Assembly (NCBI RefSeq): GCF_021134715.1
Contig: NC_060027.1
Coordinates: 2,170,001 to 2,234,000 of the forward strand
Source of the DNA: Daphnia pulex
Taxonomy: Eukaryota; Arthropoda; Branchiopoda; Diplostraca; Daphniidae
Direction: 5' to 3'
DNA: 64,000 nt
In this document: piece by piece, positions 37,785 through 49,406 of the stretch
How positions within the stretch are numbered: position 1 is the first letter of the stretch
Layout of the letters: each line of letters begins with the position of its first letter
Made by a program: the position numbers and the translations under genes
Notes under the pieces: model-generated
Seen by the model: only the letters and a program-made list of their open reading frames with translations
Told to the model about the DNA's origin: nothing
Database searches by the model: none

Positions 37785-39821
37785 GTATGGCGACAAAAAA
37801 AAAAAATTGTGTGGTTTATATTACATTTTTCTTTACATGCTATTGTTCAAGTATTATACACAGCATTGTCCCAGACCTGTGCACAGGGAAGACATTTCGA
37901 ACAAGCCGTGATCCTTAGATTGCAATGACATTTAAATGTAACAACACATTTGAAAGTTGCTTTACTGTTTACTTTCATCCAATCTTGCTATCCCTATACT
38001 CAATTATCTACACGTACAAGTGTGCAACGGACGCTTTGGCCAGCTTTGGCTTTGGAAATACGTATACTAAAAAGAATAAAAATTTCTCACTGAAAGTTAA
38101 ACTTAAATATTTGTTTTCTTAGTGAAATTTGGTATTCATTTATGATTTAACATTGATCCCCTATTTCCCTATGCTTTGTGAACCATAGGATCTTTTCTGA
38201 ATCTCGCAATTTTGGTGGCGCACCCTGCAACAGCATGTTTGTTGTTGTGCATGTTTTTACTTCTGTTTAGAAGGCAACCCAGCTAAGAGATAGGTGAGTT
38301 TTATTTCTCATAGGTAAATTTGTGAAAATTTGTTAATAATGCAGATAATTTCCTTGTCCCATAGCTGCTTAGAGTTTCAGTGACATGAAGAGTGTGTAGT
38401 GAATAACCTGCAATGTGTATGAAAATGTACCAGATCTGTACATGAAAAAATATGTACATGAGTACAGATATAACAATTTTATTTTTTAAATCCATATAGG
38501 CCATAATCATTTTATTCTTTATTTCCTTCTTTATTCTCCCCAATTAGGTCTTCTTTCATAGGAAATATACAATTTATCAAAGGTGGACTATATTAACTCA
38601 GTTATTTTAGGGTCCTACCAAAAAAAAAAGACATAAGAACCCCTTTTTTTTATATTTAAAAATACCGACAGCAGAGCTATAGCTCTGCCGACAGTAGAAC
38701 TCCAACAATTTTTTAAATTTTAGTCCCGAAACTACGCCACCTAGTGGACACATCTGAAAATGAATCGGAGTGACGTGGAATCGCCATTTTATTCCAAGAC
38801 GTTGAGCCAGAAGCAGGTCGCCGTTGTATCGGTTGTATGCTCAATCTTTAACATTTTGACGGAAATAAATAAGGTAATTCTTGTTTAGATCATTTAAGTT
38901 TACTGCATGTAAAATATTGATGTATTAATTTACATGGCTTTACTCCTGCATCTAGCCTATTTCCACTTGGGCAAATCATATGATCACATGGCTAGGTTCA
39001 GCTGCTAAAATGTCATCCATTGCTACGTGTAACGGCTGTATGTTTCATCCAATCCTTTGCTGAAATACTTAAAGAAGAAGTATTTTTTTTTCCACTTTCC
39101 AACTAGAAGGATATAATTTTAGCTATTGACCAGATAGTAGATCCCTTTGCTTTAGTGTGTAATTTTGAGAAAAGTCAATTGGACCTGTTGCTTTACGTTT
39201 GCCATCCATTGGTTTGAACTTTCAATTGTTTTTTTTACTAGACTTATATTGAAATTCTAGATCCCTTTGGAAAGTTTCTGAGACTTCACGAGGGACCACA
39301 TAGTTTTACTTCCACTTGGTTTAACTTTACTCCTGTCTTGGTGTTGTTTTGCACGAGAGATATTATCTGTTCATCTTAAGTAATTGGAAATTTTTCAAAT
39401 AGGTTTCACAGCCAGGTGAAGTCTGAGCTTCTGCAATGCTGTCTTTTGTGCTCATGGTTTTGTTGCAGCCAGCTGACGATTGGTGTGATGAACTACTGCA
39501 TGCAGTCCATTGTGCTGGTGTGGTGAGCTGCTTCTATCCAGTCTGTGGTGCTGGCGTTATCCTGAAAGGTTGGCTCTAGATTCCTGACAATGTGGTGTTT
39601 GTGGTGGAAATGAGGAACTGATTTCATCGTATCAAAAATTCTTATCCATGTAATTGTGTTTGATTTTACGATGGGGTTTGCTTAGTAAGTGAAATAAAGA
39701 AAAATAAATGACATCAATATTAATTTTGTTTGGAATTGCTTATATTGTCCCACCTCCACCCACAATTCCTCCACTTTTTACAAACATAGCATAACATAAA
39801 TACATACACACATACAATTAG
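37785..39821. other. AT-rich intergenic region with a small spliced ORF candidate
   Basis: About 2 kb without a recognised gene. It contains a perfect 18 bp palindrome GCAGAGCTATAGCTCTGC (38671-38688), GCCACCTAGTGG at 38736-38747, and a possible two-exon frame described separately. Confidence 0.45.
38760..39063 (+). CDS. Candidate two-exon small protein of 73 residues, unrecognised
   Basis: ATG at 38760 opens MNRSDVESPFYSKTLSQKQ; the frame runs to a good donor AAG|GTAATT at 38873 and joins in phase 0 to an acceptor ATCTAG|CC at 38956, ending at TGA 39063. A GCCACCTAGTGG motif and a palindrome sit just upstream, as expected near a promoter. A short hydrophobic stretch (VAVVSVVCSIFNIL) is present. 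There is no recognised domain, and it may equally be a non-coding transcript. Confidence 0.22.
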
Positions 39822-40157
39822 TTAACCCGTTGGCTGCCACGCCATACAACCCGTAGGTTGTTTTTCTACTACTCTACGCGCCACGTCAGAAGGATCCATG
39901 ACCAAGGAGGGACTTGCCATTGCTGACAAGTCCGGGCTGACACGGTGACAGGAGAAGATGGAATGCACAACCTCTAGAATCCATCACCGTATCGACAAGG
40001 GGGAAGTCCCTATGGTGCATTGCCTAACAGGCGCCTTGCGGCGAATTTTGGGCTGGTGCGACTGTCCGACCCCGCGGCATGGAAACCACGAGACCGAACA
40101 GCGCGGCCCGTGCTAAGGAGCTAGGGGAGAACAAAGGCGTGGCAGACAACGGGTTAA
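39822..40157. mobile_element. piggyBac-type MITE with TTAA target duplication
   Basis: TTAA at 39822-39825 and 40154-40157 flank a 328 bp element. Its ends are inverted repeats: CCCGTTGGCTGCCACGCC on the left and, reverse-complemented, CCCGTTGTCTGCCACGCC on the right, one mismatch in 18. TTAA duplication with CCC termini is the hallmark of the piggyBac superfamily. It has no transposase of its own and is more GC-rich than its surroundings. Near-identical ends and intact TTAA on both sides suggest a fairly recent insertion. Confidence 0.85.
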
Positions 40158-41678
40158 CTAACACATAACGAAATAATACCAAAAAGACGATGATCCACGT
40201 TGATGACGAGTCTCGGTGCCGGTCGCGATTGTCCCTTTCCAATGCCAGAGCAGGGGCAACATCCAACGGAGACCGCTGACGATATTTAAAGATGAGAAAT
40301 CCATCTTCTCGACGTCTCATCTGCATGGACAAAAGCATTTTTATTAAGTGACAGGTTTTTAACTCAAAGTTTTAAAGATGCAATTTTTTTACGTAAAATC
40401 AAGCTTGCAATATTTAGAACTATACAAATAACAAAGCTCACTTGCTAGTCTCAAGAAAATTTTCCGGAAGTATACCGGAAGTAGCCATAGCGCCTTAACA
40501 ATTGAGCTGTCGTCAAATTAAACCACATAATCGTGATCTCCATGAAATTTGGGGTCGATTAGATGTGATTTAAACGAAATCCAAAATTTGGCCAAAATCG
40601 AGAATTTTCCTGAACTATAGTTCAGGAAAATTTTCGAAACCGGAAGTACGAATACGTAAAAAAGATTACATGAACTTTACCACAAATTTAACGAGGATCA
40701 CGAATATGTGGTTTGTATGTGCGTCGAATGAATATTAACTGAACTACTGACTGAAATGAGAAAACCGGAAGTAGAAAAAAAAAGTAAACATCGATAATTT
40801 AACAAGTGAGCTTTGTTGGCGGAATAGTTATCGTCAGTTACCACTAAAAAATTTCCACACAATATTTGCCGATAAATGTTTAAAGAGATGTGCAAAGTAA
40901 CTAAAACTGACTGTTTTGACGGCTGAAAATTATCGAAAAGCCATCTAGCGTTAGAAAAAAGAAACGTCTAAAAATACTTTGCGCGCAAGAATGGCCTGAT
41001 TTTGGAATTACTACAGACATAGAGTTTAACGCAAGTAGATCACTAGTAGATATTCTACGAAAATAAGTCAATTGTCGGGTACCTGGGCATAATTCGTGGT
41101 GAGTTACTACAGGTGTGCCTCGACAGACGGATGCGACCACTGAAGTGAGCGAAAAGCCAGCGTTGGCTCAAGGATCTCCTTGCCAGGACCACACAATTCC
41201 AATAAAGAAACTGCGTTGAACATCGACATCGGCGGCCGAATCGCGATCTCAGAGATGTAACGAATAGTGCTGTAAAAAAATTGAGTTGGGAATTAAAAGG
41301 AAGCTTGAAAAAAAAATAAGATGTTTGCGTCATACTAAAGGATTTTGGATCAACCTCTCCGACTCTCCACTAAAAAACGGCTGGCGGAGAAGTATGGCTA
41401 AAAATGCGACCGCTACAAGACCAAATGTTGAACGGCGCTAATAGTCAGTATAATTCCAGGATTCCACACCATTTAAACATGGATGAAATTGCAATAGCAT
41501 ATCACACAACCTATCGATTCCTAAGCAAAGAACAGAAAAAGGTTTTAACATTGCAATGAGGCCCATAAATACCCACGACGAAGGTGGAATCCAAAGTTAT
41601 TTACATGATAAATCAAGAACATAGAAGCACACCTTTACCTCAATCTGTTGTAGGCTTCCTATAACTCGTTTCTTGTAG
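40024..41678 (-). CDS. Unrecognised multi-exon gene candidate, 3' part, with membrane segments
   Basis: Five phase-compatible exons (complement): 41639..41678, 41355..41437, 41269..41111, 41054..41015 and 40320..40024, linked at phases 0, 2, 2, 0. Codons look protein-like (IRYISEIAIRPPMSMFNAV, LELCGPGKEILEPTLAF, KYRQRSPLDVAPALALERD). There are two hydrophobic stretches (FGLVAVAFLAILL and STWIIVFLVLFRYVLV), so a membrane protein is likely. No family was recognised and the 5' end was not found; an open frame at 41460-41515 does not fit the chain. The last exon runs into the piggyBac-type MITE. In the uninterrupted site the frame would end V-N-stop exactly at the TTAA, so the present C-terminus contains about 45 MITE-encoded residues. 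A decaying gene is also possible. Confidence 0.35.
40430..40817. mobile_element. Inverted-repeat element with internal palindrome, family unknown
   Basis: A perfect 15 bp terminal inverted repeat, AACAAAGCTCACTTG at 40430-40444 and its complement at 40803-40817, bounds a 388 bp AT-rich segment. Inside are four copies of CCGGAAGTA (40464, 40475, 40640, 40765) and a perfect 30 bp palindrome centred at 40617/40618. No target duplication is obvious. It lies in the long intron of the unrecognised minus-strand gene candidate. It may be a non-autonomous DNA transposon. Confidence 0.5.
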
Positions 41679-43551
41679 CTATGAAGTGGGAGAAATGCAG
41701 AAATACAATTTCATGACGCAACAACCCCACCGAAAGTGTTTAAAGGTGTAAACATCTTTCAGGCAAGAAGGAACCTGTTAAACAAATGGGTGTGAATTTT
41801 TAGATTATTTTATTGCATTGATGGATGATGAGGTAGTAAATTCGGAAGGTTATGCTTATAACCATGTATGCAATGCCACAACTTTTGAGCATAAAAGCTT
41901 ACTGTTTTGTCTAAGATGTGAGAGGATGATGCAGATGTAGCTGAGCGTGTGAGTCACAGAAGGGTTGAGCAATTGGTTTTTATTTTTTAATATGGAGTCC
42001 AAATTTAATCTGATGACTAGACGGTAGGTACATTTTCTAGAATTCCAAGTACAGTACACAATTAGTCAATTGGTCAAGTACACAGTGAGTAATAGAAAAT
42101 TTGCTACTATGTAGTTAGAAAAATCAAAATAAGCTTACATGTAAATAATTGGTTGGTTTAGGGCAGTAAAACATGAAAATTCGAATACAAAAGATGACAT
42201 AACTTGTTCACATATTTCGCCATTTAAAAAACAATACCAACACCATCTAGCGGCACACTGGACAATCGTCTGAATTGTAAAATCAACCGCTAGATGATGC
42301 CAGTGTTGCATGCAGACAACTGAGTGACTGACAGCTGAAGTGTGGAAAATTGAATTCGAAAAGTGAAATCAATATTCAGCTACAAGTTAACAATAATATT
42401 TTTGACACTGAAAGACAGCTGACAGCTGAAGCTTACTGTTACCCTAAAACCGGGATAGGGAAGCCAACACAGCCGTGAAGCGACCAGGAGTCTATAGCTC
42501 TGGATAAATTTGCAATTTTTTTTATTATTTGTTTATTTATTATTTGATGTTTATTATTAATTAACACCATACCACAAGACTCTTTCTCACCTCGTCTACA
42601 GCTACAGGAGATGTCTTGTAACTTAAAGATGAATCGACCATGCTCTGGCAGCATGCACGCATTCACCTTAGTGTCGGGGCGCGCAGTTCAAAACTTCCAT
42701 GATAAAATCCATAAAAAACTTCCACGATAAAATCCACCTAGCGAGTAAAAGGAGAAAAATTGTTTTTTTGTTTGTTTTTTTTATTCGCGCAATATTTCCT
42801 CATCACTATGCCGTGCGATTAAAGGAAATTCTGCAGTTGGTATTACGGTATTTTTATCTTACTGTCTCTAACCGCATTGTACTTTAGTGACGGGCCTTCT
42901 CTTGTTGTAGCGCAAATTTCAGCAACCCCTCTTAAGTTTCCACCAAATGAATCATCGCACAAGCGAAGACAGGTTCGTGCGGATGGATCATGGAACAATT
43001 TGACACTTGTACCAGAGTTGTAAAAACTTATTGGCGATACAACAAATTCAACGGAAATGGCTAAAAACATGCCAGAAACGATTCGACTCTTCCTTTTAAT
43101 TTGTGTTTGACAATTTTTTCTAGTTGGGTCGGTGATAAACAGACATCACACACCCCCTGTAAAGCGTCTCGTTAATCACTCTGTCTGGAACCATCACAGG
43201 AGGCATTATGGTTTTTTTTTTTTTTCAAAAATGTACTACATTAAAAAAAAGCTTAACAATTGAAAAGGAAAAACACACAAAAAGCGGTACAGATAGCGAA
43301 TCTGTGTCGCCAAACCGGAAAGTTTTTAAACCATTCCGGTTTTTCTACAGTTTTTTTAATTTGATCAAAAACTTGTGTGTATTGCGGCTATAATACTAAT
43401 AGTCAGACACGATTGTCAAGAAGGAATAACTTATCCATCGATCGATCATTAGATTACATCTTTAAATTATTGTAATTACAAATACAGTGACTGAAAAGTC
43501 TCGAAAAACATTAATCTGTGCAGCTCTGACCTAATACTTGGTTATTGTCTA
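41679..43551. other. Intergenic region with paired CCATCTAGCGG motifs
   Basis: AT-rich DNA. CCATCTAGCGG at 42243-42253 faces an inverted copy CCGCTAGATG at 42287-42296, a likely promoter-proximal pair. A GACAGCTGA sequence recurs near 42329 and 42414-42428, and a short direct repeat of AACTTCCAYGATAAAATCCA occurs near 42693-42737. No coding exon is supported. Confidence 0.4.
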
Positions 43552-45384
43552 TTAGATGAACATATTCTGGAATTTGTTGAGGGAAGCTGGGCATGGCTCC
43601 TGCTGGTATGTCAAACAAAATCCCAAATTACCCTGGTCTCCCTCGCTGGATTCCAGTCCGTTGGTGTAGTAACGTAATTCAAACGGCACCGATCTCGCTA
43701 AAAAATGGAAATTCAGAAGGCAAAATGAAACGCATTCCTTCCGGATTATTAAGATTCTATTCAACTTACTAAATACTGGTCTAGATAGGGTTTCCGCGTT
43801 GATGCTGTTCCACACACTTCCGCACAATCGAGCAGCACAGACGGCTCCGTTCGATTTGGTCGGTTGACCTCGTACATCTGAACCACAAGGGATCATCAAG
43901 AAATCCGCAGTGCAAGCTGCATCCGCTCCGGAAGACACCGTACCTTGTGGGTGGTTTACGTAAGTGGTTTAAGTAAGTAGTGGTAAGTAGTTTACGTAAG
44001 GTGGGTGGTTTACGTACCTTCTCCAGCAACCAAAGCACCAGAAATGGAAAAACCTAGTCCCGGCACATTCACCTGATCCGGGCAAACGTTGTACTGCATC
44101 TCACAGAAATTCTAAAAATACAACAGAATGAAATGATAAAAATTCCACCCCAAAATGTAATATTTTTTCAATCAATTTACGGATTCTTGGCGGATACAAA
44201 TCGTGTAATCCTGAAACGAAAGTTGTCGTGCTGTGTTGACGCCTCTGGAGTCAAAAAAGAAGTTGAATGACCTAATCACGCCAACGCTTCCGGTATAATA
44301 TTGCAGACATCCCGGTGGCGCTGCATCAATAAGATTTTGATCAGTTTTAAATTTGTTAAAAAACTGAGTGAAAGAAAAATAACAAACGCATTTGCCTACC
44401 TGCAAAACCCTCATTACACGGAATTTGTGAGACACGAATCTTCCAGTTGCGGGCAGACGTGAATCCGCCGGCCATCAAATTGCTGGTAATCATGGTCAAC
44501 GTAATGGGCGTTGTACTGTTGTATCCGATATTCAAATACACTGTAAATCCGTTCAAACGAACCGGTTAAAAAGAATGATTTATTGCCATGAACTCTTTAA
44601 TCGACGTACTGTGCTGTCCGGCGTTGTCACCACAAATAACTGGCACTGGCGACGTGGTCCCAGATACAACAAAACTATCAGAAACGCAACGGTGTTCAGC
44701 TGGTTCCGGCTGTGCAATCGAAAACGCCTCAAAATCCAGCCTAGAAAAACGAAATGGTTTCTCTAAAAACTATTTTACAATCAATTATTAATTGATCATA
44801 CCGAAGTTGGCAAATGTTGGGTGCCAAGCGGTTGACGGTCGTGTAACATTGCCCGGCGGATGTATACGATCCTGGATATCCCTGGTTGACAAAGTACGTA
44901 TTGTTTGCGTAAATAACACCTTGGCAAGTCTTGGTGGCTAAAACAAAAAAACAAAAGAAAGTTTTGAGATAAACACAATCAATTATAACTTTTTAAAACA
45001 AATTTCAACTTACTGACGCAACACAATCCATATCCCCTTCCGCAGGTGCCTGAGATGTTACCACGGAAAGCAAAGCACTCCGGATACGAAAGACAAGTGC
45101 CGATGTCGCCACTCAGCGCCCGGCAAGCCCGATTGTTGTTGATGACCGTTTCAAACAAGCCGAAAACTGCCCTTGATCAAATTCCGTAGTTGAAGGATAG
45201 AGTAGATCAATTAACAAAGTCCAAGACAAAATTGAAAACACAAAAATTTGTTACATTTTCCGTCACGAACGTCGTAGACTGGATTCACTGAAGTGTCTGC
45301 ATTGGGGTTCAGAGTGAATTCCGATGAAACGAATGGGAAAAGTATGACGACGGACGCGAGCAACTTGACAGCGACCGGCAGCAT
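43552..45384 (-). CDS. Secreted CUB-domain protein
   Basis: Nine exons (complement): 45255..45384, 45014..45166, 44802..44937, 44610..44740, 44400..44540, 44181..44320, 44018..44111, 43770..43943 and 43552..43697; 414 residues. Residues 1-21 are a signal peptide (MLPVAVKLLASVVILFPFVSS). A short cysteine cluster (CLSYPECFAFRG to CGRGYGLCCV) precedes two CUB-like domains. The first has CQGVIYANNTYFVNQGYPG, LDFEAFSIAQPE, VICGDNAGQHMYLN and NWKIRVSQIPC. The second starts GCLQYYTGSVGVIRSFNF and ends GNLGFCLTYQQEPCPA. This arthropod family of extracellular CUB proteins has no settled function; adhesion or ligand binding is likely. The start was chosen for the signal peptide, although the frame stays open for 18 codons upstream. 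Intron 7 (43944-44017) is built of repeats. Confidence 0.88.
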
Positions 45385-46383
45385 CTTTGAGCGGAGGTTG
45401 ACCTGCGAATGCCCGACAGAATAGGAAAGAAGTTGCATTTAAAGGTTCTCTCGATTCCTACCACTTCCTCCTTGTCAGCTTTGGAGGAAAATATGCAAAT
45501 CTCAGGTCCGTTACTGAAATGTTGGTAACGGCTCCAAATGCGCAACTTCCGGCTTGAAAGAGGTAGTCGCTCTACATTTCTTTTCTTTTTTTTTGCCAGC
45601 TGATAGATCTGTTGAGATGCTGTGTATTCCGGAATGTACGGCAAAATACGATACAGTTTAGTTAGATCAGGGTCACGTATTTTAGACAATCAAAACCTAC
45701 AAGAAAAAGAAGAAAAAAAAAACTAGAACGTAAAATAATCTTTTCTCTCACAAAAGAGGCCGAGTATAAGAGCAGAGGCAGAAGAGATCTCGGTTACATT
45801 CACTGCAATATCAAATTTTTCTTTTGTTTTAACTTCTTGATCCATTAAAAATTGGTTGAATAAACAAAAGATTTGAATGATCGTGAAACATTTGGCGGCG
45901 GTGGGTCAATAGGGAAAAAAAATCGATCAAATTTTTATAATATTTGTTACTGTTAGGGATATTTGCCCTCTCGACTCCAAGAGGGCACGTGAATAAGACA
46001 TTGACACCGTACCAAGGCTAGACGTGATAACAACATTTCCTTCCTTTTTTTGTTCGTGAAATGAACTTAAAAGAGACTCGAAGGATAAAATGAACACAAC
46101 AAAGAAGAGGGAAAAAGGGGGAGGTAAATGGAAGATCAACAATTGTTTCGAGTTGGCTGTGTTGGCCTTCTGCTTAAATTTAGAAAGCAGAACAATTGCA
46201 CCTGTAAAAGCTAAAGGAGACAACTTTGTGTGCGAAACTGTTCAATTTCTTATTAGTCTAGGAGATTTTTTGTTTCAATGATTTTATCTTACATGGGTGC
46301 ATGCTGTCGAGTCACCTAACATGTCCAACAATAATTAGCTTAGCTAGAACCGGCCGTCTACAGTTCTCCTCATTCAGTCGTTG
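45385..46383. promoter_or_regulatory. Upstream region of the CUB gene and 3' region of CUEDC2
   Basis: The CUB gene reads away to the left from here, and CUEDC2 ends at 46384. CCTTTAAATG on the minus strand near 45437-45445 is a weak TATA-like element some 55 bp before the CUB start. The rest is AT-rich without exons. Confidence 0.4.
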
Positions 46384-47596
46384 TCAATGGAAGCGATATT
46401 GGCGAGCAGGTTTGAGGGTGACGAAAGTCTTTTTGGCCTCTTCCTTGCTGGCTTCCGTTTCCTCCTTGATCTCTGTGTAGCGCTCTCCTTTGATCGTCAC
46501 TACCTTGTTGTCCAAATATCGCACCATCTTTTTGGGTTGCTGTTAAAAAATGACATTATCAAAACACGCTCCAAGAACGGTCAATTTTGAATTATTTCGT
46601 TACAGTTTTGACTGGAGGCGGTCTGTGCTCACGTTGATCGTCATCTTGATCAATGTAGGAATACTTTTCTATTATTTTCTTTTTGAGCGTAACGTCATTT
46701 ACTGGTCTGGTCTTGTGCAGAGAAGAGATCTAACCCCCAAAATATTGTTACGAGTGGATGAGTTAAAGCTTTTTATACAATGTAGTACCTCAGGGTGCGA
46801 AAGGGATTCTCCAATTTCTTGTCTATGAAGGACAAGCTGGACAGCTTCTTCAACAGAACTATTTGAGAGCGACAAGCAATGTGTGGCCTCCACCAGTGAA
46901 ATGCTTGGAAACATCTCTAGCAGCAGGCGAACATCATCTGTTTTTTCGAAATCCTGAGAAGAAAACAGTCAGCGTAAGTGCAGATACACAACACATTTGA
47001 GTGTGACTTACCTGAAACCCAGATTGAGAAGAATCACTTGTGCTTGCATCACTAGACTCTGACACTCTAGGAGAGAGGCGGTCTTGTTTAACCACTGCTG
47101 GGGCCGGGAACATTAAACCAAGATCAGTCATTCCTTTCAAGCCTTTTGAATCTTCATACAAAAAAATTGTATAAAATAAGAGAAAATGTGGAAAAATGCA
47201 TGAGCAAATCACAGACCTTGTTTCGATTGGGACAATTTTGATGACAGTTCAAAGATCCAATGGCAAATGACGGAATGGGGGATGGAGGCAAAATCGGGAA
47301 AGTATGCTGTGAGCATCTCACTGAAAGACTCCACATCGAAAACATCTTCTTGGCACAAGTCAGACCCAATTTCTTCTAAGATGCTGACAACATAGCTCAA
47401 GACAATTTCATCAATGTGACTAAAAAGAATGGAAAAGAAAGAATACCCAGGTCAATTAGTTATTCCTCTCACAAGCAGACTTGTCAGAAACAGTTAGGAG
47501 GGAATCTAACCTTAGGTTAGCCTGTGGAATGTTGTCTTTGAGAAATACCAAAAGAGATTCTTTTACTAAAACTTCTTTATCTTCAACGCAACTCAT
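46384..47596 (-). CDS. CUEDC2: CUE domain-containing protein 2
   Basis: Six exons (complement): 47511..47596, 47217..47419, 47012..47151, 46789..46953, 46604..46678 and 46384..46539; 274 residues (human 287). The N-terminal region [20 protein letters not shown] matches CUEDC2, the CUE domain is at [21 protein letters not shown], and the C-terminus is diagnostic: [18 protein letters not shown] and [16 protein letters not shown]2 binds ubiquitin and IKK/PP1 and adjusts NF-kB signalling, steroid receptor turnover and mitotic exit in mammals. The fifth exon ([19 protein letters not shown]) is clearly homologous, but its acceptor lacks a good polypyrimidine tract, so its exact left-hand residue is uncertain. 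Confidence 0.88.
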
Positions 47597-49406
47597 GATT
47601 CAATCGATCGCGCAGACCAAATAATTTCGTTTACGGAAAATTCTTGGAGAAACGTTTTTCAGCTTCTCTGTTGCTGGGATAACAATAGACGAACTGAACA
47701 AAACGCAATGTTTATTTTGAAGTTTTAAAATAGACAAAAACGTCAGAGAGAGAGAGAGAGACTCTTATAATAGACCTTTCACAGCAGAATCTTTGTTGTG
47801 AATGGAAAATATTGATGGGGATGTTGCCAGATATTGTGAGGATCGTATAGTTTTGCGAAGCGGGGGAGGAGTAGACCAAGTGGGCGGTGTTTCTTTTATT
47901 CGACTTTGACTAATCGACTGTGTAAAGAAAAAAGTATACAAATGTAATCCTATAATCATGCTTTACACTAGCTGGAAAATCATATTCATTTCAATGACGA
48001 ATATTATTCAATTAAACCGAGTTATTGCTATTGAAATCGCCACTTTAGTCAGTCCACCGCGAGAGGATAAATAGCTCGTGTATAATAAATTTCAGAGTCC
48101 TCCACCGGCTGTGGAAAAGGGCCTCCAAAAATCCGCTGGATCGTCCGGCATCAAAGGATCAAGCGATCAAGAAAGGATTCATGGACGTCGAGTGCCAACG
48201 GCGAACTGCGGGAAAAAATATTCAACACGGTCTGCTGCGTTCTGTTAATAATAATGCGGCTCTTGTGCCTATAATATTCACTCACACGATATTCGTTGAC
48301 GACACAATCTTGTTTTCGCATGTGTTGGTAAACTTTTATAAATTGTTAATGCATCATCGCAAATGCCCATTAAGTTAACTGACTACTTGAATTATTACTT
48401 GATCATTGTATACTTGAATTATCGTAAATTGTTGCTGTTGATCAAATTTGATTTATTGTGTCCTTGCGCCAATACAGACGCAACCTTGATTTATTCTATT
48501 CATCAGTTGTTCACGGTTCATTACGTTCATGGTCCTCTTTATACGTTGCAGATTCCATCCAGACCTCAACAATACCGACGTTAGTTCTGTTTTGCATTTT
48601 CTTTCCGCTGGCTCTATCGATTAACCTCCAAGCGTTCTCGCTGCGGCGAATTTTAAAAGAAAGTTTACAAAACAAACGAGATGTCGAGACCGAAAAAATC
48701 GATTAGACTAAAAAAAGAATTTTTTTTTATATATACGGCTGACGAAACGAATAACAGACAGCCCACCAATCAATGAGAATTTCGGAGCAATTCAGACAAC
48801 CTTTTCTTTTCTCGGTAAATGCTGGCACGATTCTTTTCCCCGTCCGAATTGGTGAAAGTTTAAAATAAAATTGCGGGAATATTACATTAAGGATGATGCG
48901 GTGACTCATTGACAACTTAGAGATGGAAGAAAAAGCGGACGGCTAAATGGAAATTTAGGACACCCATTTACATGGTAGCCGGATGACGTATTCTTTTTAT
49001 AATGCCAGCTGTCTGAGATTTTTCCAGTTAAAATTTATTGGCAACTTGTTTAAAATACGTAATCTCAGGAGAAAGCATTAAAAGTCTCGCCGCGAAGGCA
49101 ATTACTATTTCATAGCTGCGAATAAATCAAGGCTTTTAGAAAAGACGAAATTAAATGCTAATAAGATTTTCAGGGAAATTAAATTGACCTAACCTTAAAA
49201 CGCTACATTGTCGGCGAGGTTTGTCTGAATACAAACAAGCCCGATCCTAAAATAAACGACGCATATGTGTACCAGAAAAAAATGTAATTTATTATTCTTT
49301 TTATGTATAAACAAAAGGGGGGGAAAGTAAAAGCTAAAAATATGGGAGATGTTTTTTTTTCTTTTCTCCGTTTTGTGTTGTTTGTGTCTGTTTGTTTGTT
49401 TGTTTT
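47597..49406. other. Intergenic region between CUEDC2 and the serine protease homologue
   Basis: About 1.8 kb with a GA microsatellite near 47746-47760 and AT-rich sequence. The first few hundred bases must carry the CUEDC2 promoter. No supported exon. Confidence 0.45.

Noticed and set aside
41460-41515. Open frame RLCDMLLQFHPCLNGVESW as an extra exon of the unrecognised gene
   Set aside because: It runs into an in-frame stop before the next exon, and its phases do not fit the flanking exons; left out of the model.
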